NCBI GenBank assembly: GCA_964569815.1
Contig: CAZMUN010000047.1
Span: 1 to 7,853 of the forward strand
Direction: 5' to 3'
Origin: CAZMUN01 sp964569815
Lineage (GTDB): Archaea; Iainarchaeota; Iainarchaeia; Iainarchaeales; GCA-2688035
Length of the DNA: 7,853 nt
Shown here: piece after piece, positions 5,579 to 7,853 of the stretch
How positions within the stretch are numbered: position 1 is the stretch's first letter
Layout: each line of letters begins with the position of its first letter
The notes under the pieces: model-generated
Database searches by the model: none
The model's input: only the letters and a program-made list of their open reading frames with translations
What the model was told of the DNA's origin: nothing
Program-made: the position numbers and the translations under genes

Positions 5579-7853
5579 ATGAAAAAACTGCTGCTTGCTT
5601 TAGTTGCCCTGCTTATTATTCCTGCTTCTTTTGCAGCCTGCTTAAACGACGATGACAGAATCTTTCAAATAAGCGGCACAACAAACGCCCACGCAGAACT
5701 CTGGAACCAGACAAATTACAGGGAGCCAGCAGGCGTCGAAATATGCTACAGCGAGGTTTTTGGTGGGGCTTACAGCGGGGCAGTGGGAGAGCACGAATGC
5801 ACTATAGGGGGCAACACTTTCCTAATGGGTTCTGGCAGCGCGACTTCTTTGCCTACAAACATGCATGTTGAAGAGTTAGGCCAGGGCAATTACATCGTAA
5901 ACAAGATTTGTTACGGCGACCTTGCCTGCAACTACAGGGGCAGCCCTGGAAACCCTGAGCCATGCCAGCCGGGAGAGGAATGCGTTGTAACCATTAGCGA
6001 TGTAACGAATGCACATCTTGCAACATGCTCTGACCCAAACGCTTACGACATAAAGGTTTGCTGTTCCTCGGCAGGAACAGTCCCTGCAGGCTTGACGGCA
6101 GACGCTGGCGGCCCATATGCCTGCACTTTGCAGCAGCTTTCGGAGACAGGGAGCATGGCCTGCGGCGTTGTTTTGGACGGTTCCGGTTCCTCTAACCCAA
6201 ATATGAACCCTTATCAGGCCTTGGGAAGGCCCTGCATTATAGAGGGCCCGACCATGGTATGCCAGTTTGATTCAGACACCACAACAGGCGCAGACGACGT
6301 TTTTGTGGACCATTTTGCCCCTTCAGCCCAGTACGGTGATGAGGACAATACTTTTGTCTACAAAAACAATGCTCCTTTGGGGAACGGCGAAGGAGAAACC
6401 CTTTTCAGGCTGAACGAAATCTACTCTGAAACCACTGCAGCAAAAATACAGCTTGCATTATACCATTTGGAGTCATGGGTGTACGGCGACTCTTTTTGGC
6501 CAGGGCACCCAAACGAGGTGAGAATTAATTCCTATCTTGTAAACGGCTGGCCGGAAGAATGGGATGAATCGACTGTCAGCTGGAGCACGAAACCAGGCAA
6601 CAGTGCTTCTGTCTCTTCCCAAACCGTTGTTTCAAGTGCTTCGGCCGAAAACAAATGCAATCGTGCATTTGTACCATGTGACGATTTGGCTGGAGAGCAC
6701 TGGGTTTACTTTGACATAACAGACGCTTATTATGGTTGGATGGCCTATGAAGGCGAAAGTTGGCCTGGGCCAAGCCCCGGCCTTGTATTGAAAGACATCG
6801 ACGGCGACTATGCCCACTCCTCTGGCTTGGCAGAGGCATCAGGAAACAAGTTTGCTTCCTCTGAAAACCCTGACCCAAGCAAAAGGCCAAAAGTCATTTT
6901 CAGCAACGGAATAGAATTCCAGTGGTTGATTTCAAACCATCCAACAGACGATGACCCTCAATGTGAAATCATTGGGGCAAGCGATGCCGTGAATCCAATT
7001 GTTTCATGTGCGCATGTGGGAACCGCGATTGCAACCCTGCGGGTTTCAAGTGGAGCCAGCCAAGACGAAGACACTTCGCTTATAACTGTAACTGCACTGG
7101 GCTCAGGCACAATGCCCCCTTCGGCAGAAGCATATGGCCCATACTTTGGCGACGAAGGCGTTTCAATTAGCCTTACAGGCCAATGCTTTGACGGGGACGG
7201 CGCCATAGCCTCCTGCCAGTGGTCTTCTTCTTCAATGCCGGCAGGCTGTTCCTTTAACCAGTTGCCTGCAGGAATCGGCACTTCGTTTGCCTCAAACAAT
7301 GGCTCTGTTCAATGCAACGGCATCCCAAATTCAGTAAGCTTTCCAATAACCCTTACAGCAACAGACAACGATTCCCTAACAGGCTCTGACAGCACCACTG
7401 TCTCAGTAACAGGCTCTGTTTCAGGAAACATGCCGCCTTTTGCAGAAGCAAGCGGCCCTTATTCAGGAAACGCTGCCAATCCAGGCGACCCTGCTACAAT
7501 AGGCCTTTCAGGGCAATGCTTTGACCTGGATGGAACGGTTTCAAGTTGTGGTTGGAGCCATGATGGTGGTGCTGAATGCTCCATTTTACAAAACCCGGCC
7601 AATATTGGCACAGGCTCTGCAACCAACAATGGGTCAATAACCTGCACCTTTGCAGCCGATGCAACGGTTACTGTTACCCTCACTGCAGAAGACGATTTTT
7701 CTGACACTGGAACAGACAATGCTTTGGTTGAAATAACCGTTGGTGGTTCAGGGCCAAGCTGCGTTTCTTTGACTGCGGCTCCTGATTCAGGAACAGGTCC
7801 TTTTTCTTCAACCCTTACAGCCTCTTTCCAGAATGTTGCAGACGGCACTGCAA
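5579..7853 (+). CDS. Secreted multidomain protein: TNxH repeats, DNRLRE-type domain in PKD, Cys-rich PKD repeats (3' partial)
   Basis: The frame is open from the ATG at 5579 to the window end, 758 complete codons, with no stop. The N terminus is a Sec signal peptide (MKKLLLALVALLIIPASFA), so the protein is exported. Residues 21-165 hold three copies of a TN-x-H...Y...C module. Residues 174-233 begin a PKD-like domain (TADAGGPY, VVLDGSGSS). Residues about 236-441 match the DNRLRE/CBM96 type: ADDVFVD, QYGDEDNTFVY, ETLFRL, WDESTVSWSTKPG and a final SKRPKVIFS. The PKD fold then seems to resume (FQWLIS at 447-452 to SLITV). Two Cys-rich PKD repeats follow (513-612 and 618-722), then the start of another domain. 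At least 27 cysteines suggest extracellular disulfides. DNRLRE/CBM96 domains are linked to glycan binding, so adhesion or polysaccharide binding is a reasonable inference. No enzyme motif is visible. A membrane anchor may lie beyond the window. Confidence 0.9.
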   Translation, partial: MKKLLLALVALLIIPASFAACLNDDDRIFQISGTTNAHAELWNQTNYREPAGVEICYSEVFGGAYSGAVGEHECTIGGNTFLMGSGSATSLPTNMHVEELGQGNYIVNKICYGDLACNYRGSPGNPEPCQPGEECVVTISDVTNAHLATCSDPNAYDIKVCCSSAGTVPAGLTADAGGPYACTLQQLSETGSMACGVVLDGSGSSNPNMNPYQALGRPCIIEGPTMVCQFDSDTTTGADDVFVDHFAPSAQYGDEDNTFVYKNNAPLGNGEGETLFRLNEIYSETTAAKIQLALYHLESWVYGDSFWPGHPNEVRINSYLVNGWPEEWDESTVSWSTKPGNSASVSSQTVVSSASAENKCNRAFVPCDDLAGEHWVYFDITDAYYGWMAYEGESWPGPSPGLVLKDIDGDYAHSSGLAEASGNKFASSENPDPSKRPKVIFSNGIEFQWLISNHPTDDDPQCEIIGASDAVNPIVSCAHVGTAIATLRVSSGASQDEDTSLITVTALGSGTMPPSAEAYGPYFGDEGVSISLTGQCFDGDGAIASCQWSSSSMPAGCSFNQLPAGIGTSFASNNGSVQCNGIPNSVSFPITLTATDNDSLTGSDSTTVSVTGSVSGNMPPFAEASGPYSGNAANPGDPATIGLSGQCFDLDGTVSSCGWSHDGGAECSILQNPANIGTGSATNNGSITCTFAADATVTVTLTAEDDFSDTGTDNALVEITVGGSGPSCVSLTAAPDSGTGPFSSTLTASFQNVADGTA
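5678..6064 (+). repeat. Three diverged TNxH-Y-C protein modules
   Basis: The secreted protein repeats a pattern at residues 34-57 (TTNAHAE, NY, VEICY), 93-112 (PTNMHVE, NY, NKICY) and 143-162 (VTNAHLA, AY, IKVCC). The TN-x-H cores are 58 and 50 residues apart, and each ends in a hydrophobic-Cys pair. The DNA copies are too diverged to be a recent duplication. I recall similar strings in secreted proteins of DPANN archaea but know of no named domain. Confidence 0.7.
6284..6901 (+). other. DNRLRE / CBM96-like domain coding segment
   Basis: Residues about 236-441 carry the family's landmarks in order: an N-terminal ADDVFVD strand, a YGDEDNTFVY strand, the LFRL core strand, the Trp-x-Glu-Ser-Thr-Val-x-Trp box (WDESTVSW) followed by KPG, a FDIT strand before YGW, and a closing Ser-Glu-Asn...RPKVIFS. 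It contains a Cys pair at 360 and 367. Members are found in bacterial and archaeal secreted proteins, and some bind polysaccharides. Confidence 0.75.
7115..7744 (+). repeat. Two tandem Cys-rich PKD-like repeats (about 110 residues each)
   Basis: Residues 513-612 and 618-722 share PP-x-AEA-x-GPY, L-x-GQCFD-x-DG, a C-x-W strand and NNGS-x-x-C. Cysteines lie at 536, 546, 557, 579 and at 647, 657, 667, 689, an offset of 110-111. Each repeat also has an Asn-Gly-Ser glycosylation sequon (Asn574, Asn684) in the same place. Confidence 0.8.

Noticed and set aside
5579..5641. Lipoprotein signal in the right-hand protein (SFAAC with Cys21)
   Set aside because: The position three before the Cys is Phe rather than Leu/Val/Ile, and Cys21 can instead belong to the disulfide set; a standard signal peptidase I site after SFA is at least as good.
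6958..7848. Minus-strand open frames at 6958-7299 and 7459-7848
   Set aside because: They lie antisense to the continuous, signal-peptide-bearing plus-strand protein with repeated domains; no family features were seen.
1..7853. tRNA, rRNA, CRISPR array or insertion sequence
   Set aside because: No cloverleaf-like sequence, regular spacer repeats, terminal inverted repeats or transposase motifs were found by reading both strands.

Overview
The window looks like a contig from an uncultured archaeon, most likely a small-genome (DPANN-type) lineage, although the lineage cannot be fixed from 7.9 kb. Archaeal markers are an N-terminal KH / metallo-beta-lactamase / beta-CASP ribonuclease of the aCPSF1 (FttA) family, an archaeal 20S proteasome beta subunit with a short propeptide, a long archaeal SlyD-like FKBP, and TTTAAATA-type TATA boxes with archaeal spacing. 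Two large, cysteine-rich, Asp/Asn/Ser/Thr-rich secreted proteins with PKD-like domains flank this housekeeping block. Such proteins are common on archaeal cell surfaces.

Layout. (1) Positions 1-1919, plus strand: the 3' part of a surface protein with two PKD-like domains, an Ig-like domain and a C-terminal membrane anchor preceded by a VPVPELG motif. (2) Positions 1936-5427, minus strand, read right to left: FKBP prolyl isomerase, proteasome beta subunit (psmB), aCPSF1/FttA. Each has its own Shine-Dalgarno sequence and a TATA-like box about 60-70 nt before its start, so they may be individually promoted rather than one strict operon. (3) Positions 5428-5578: a divergent promoter region. (4) Positions 5579-7853, plus strand: the 5' part of a second surface protein, still open at the window end. 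It has a signal peptide, three copies of a short 'TNxH...Y...C' module, a PKD-like domain that appears to carry a whole DNRLRE/CBM96-type domain inserted in it, two near-isometric cysteine-rich PKD repeats and the start of a further domain.

The psmB gene is interrupted by a run of 10 N. The two sequence ends share the 4-mer AGCT. Joining them on that overlap restores one frame and keeps the spacing of the catalytic residues, so the gene is probably intact and the gap artificial.

The minus-strand genes fit a proteostasis and RNA-processing cluster: folding by the FKBP, degradation by the proteasome, transcription termination and RNA 3'-end cleavage by FttA. The flanking genes are probably unrelated in pathway and act outside the cell, perhaps in adhesion or glycan binding. 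No RNA genes, CRISPR arrays, insertion sequences or integrase genes were seen. The most novel material is the architecture of the right-hand surface protein.
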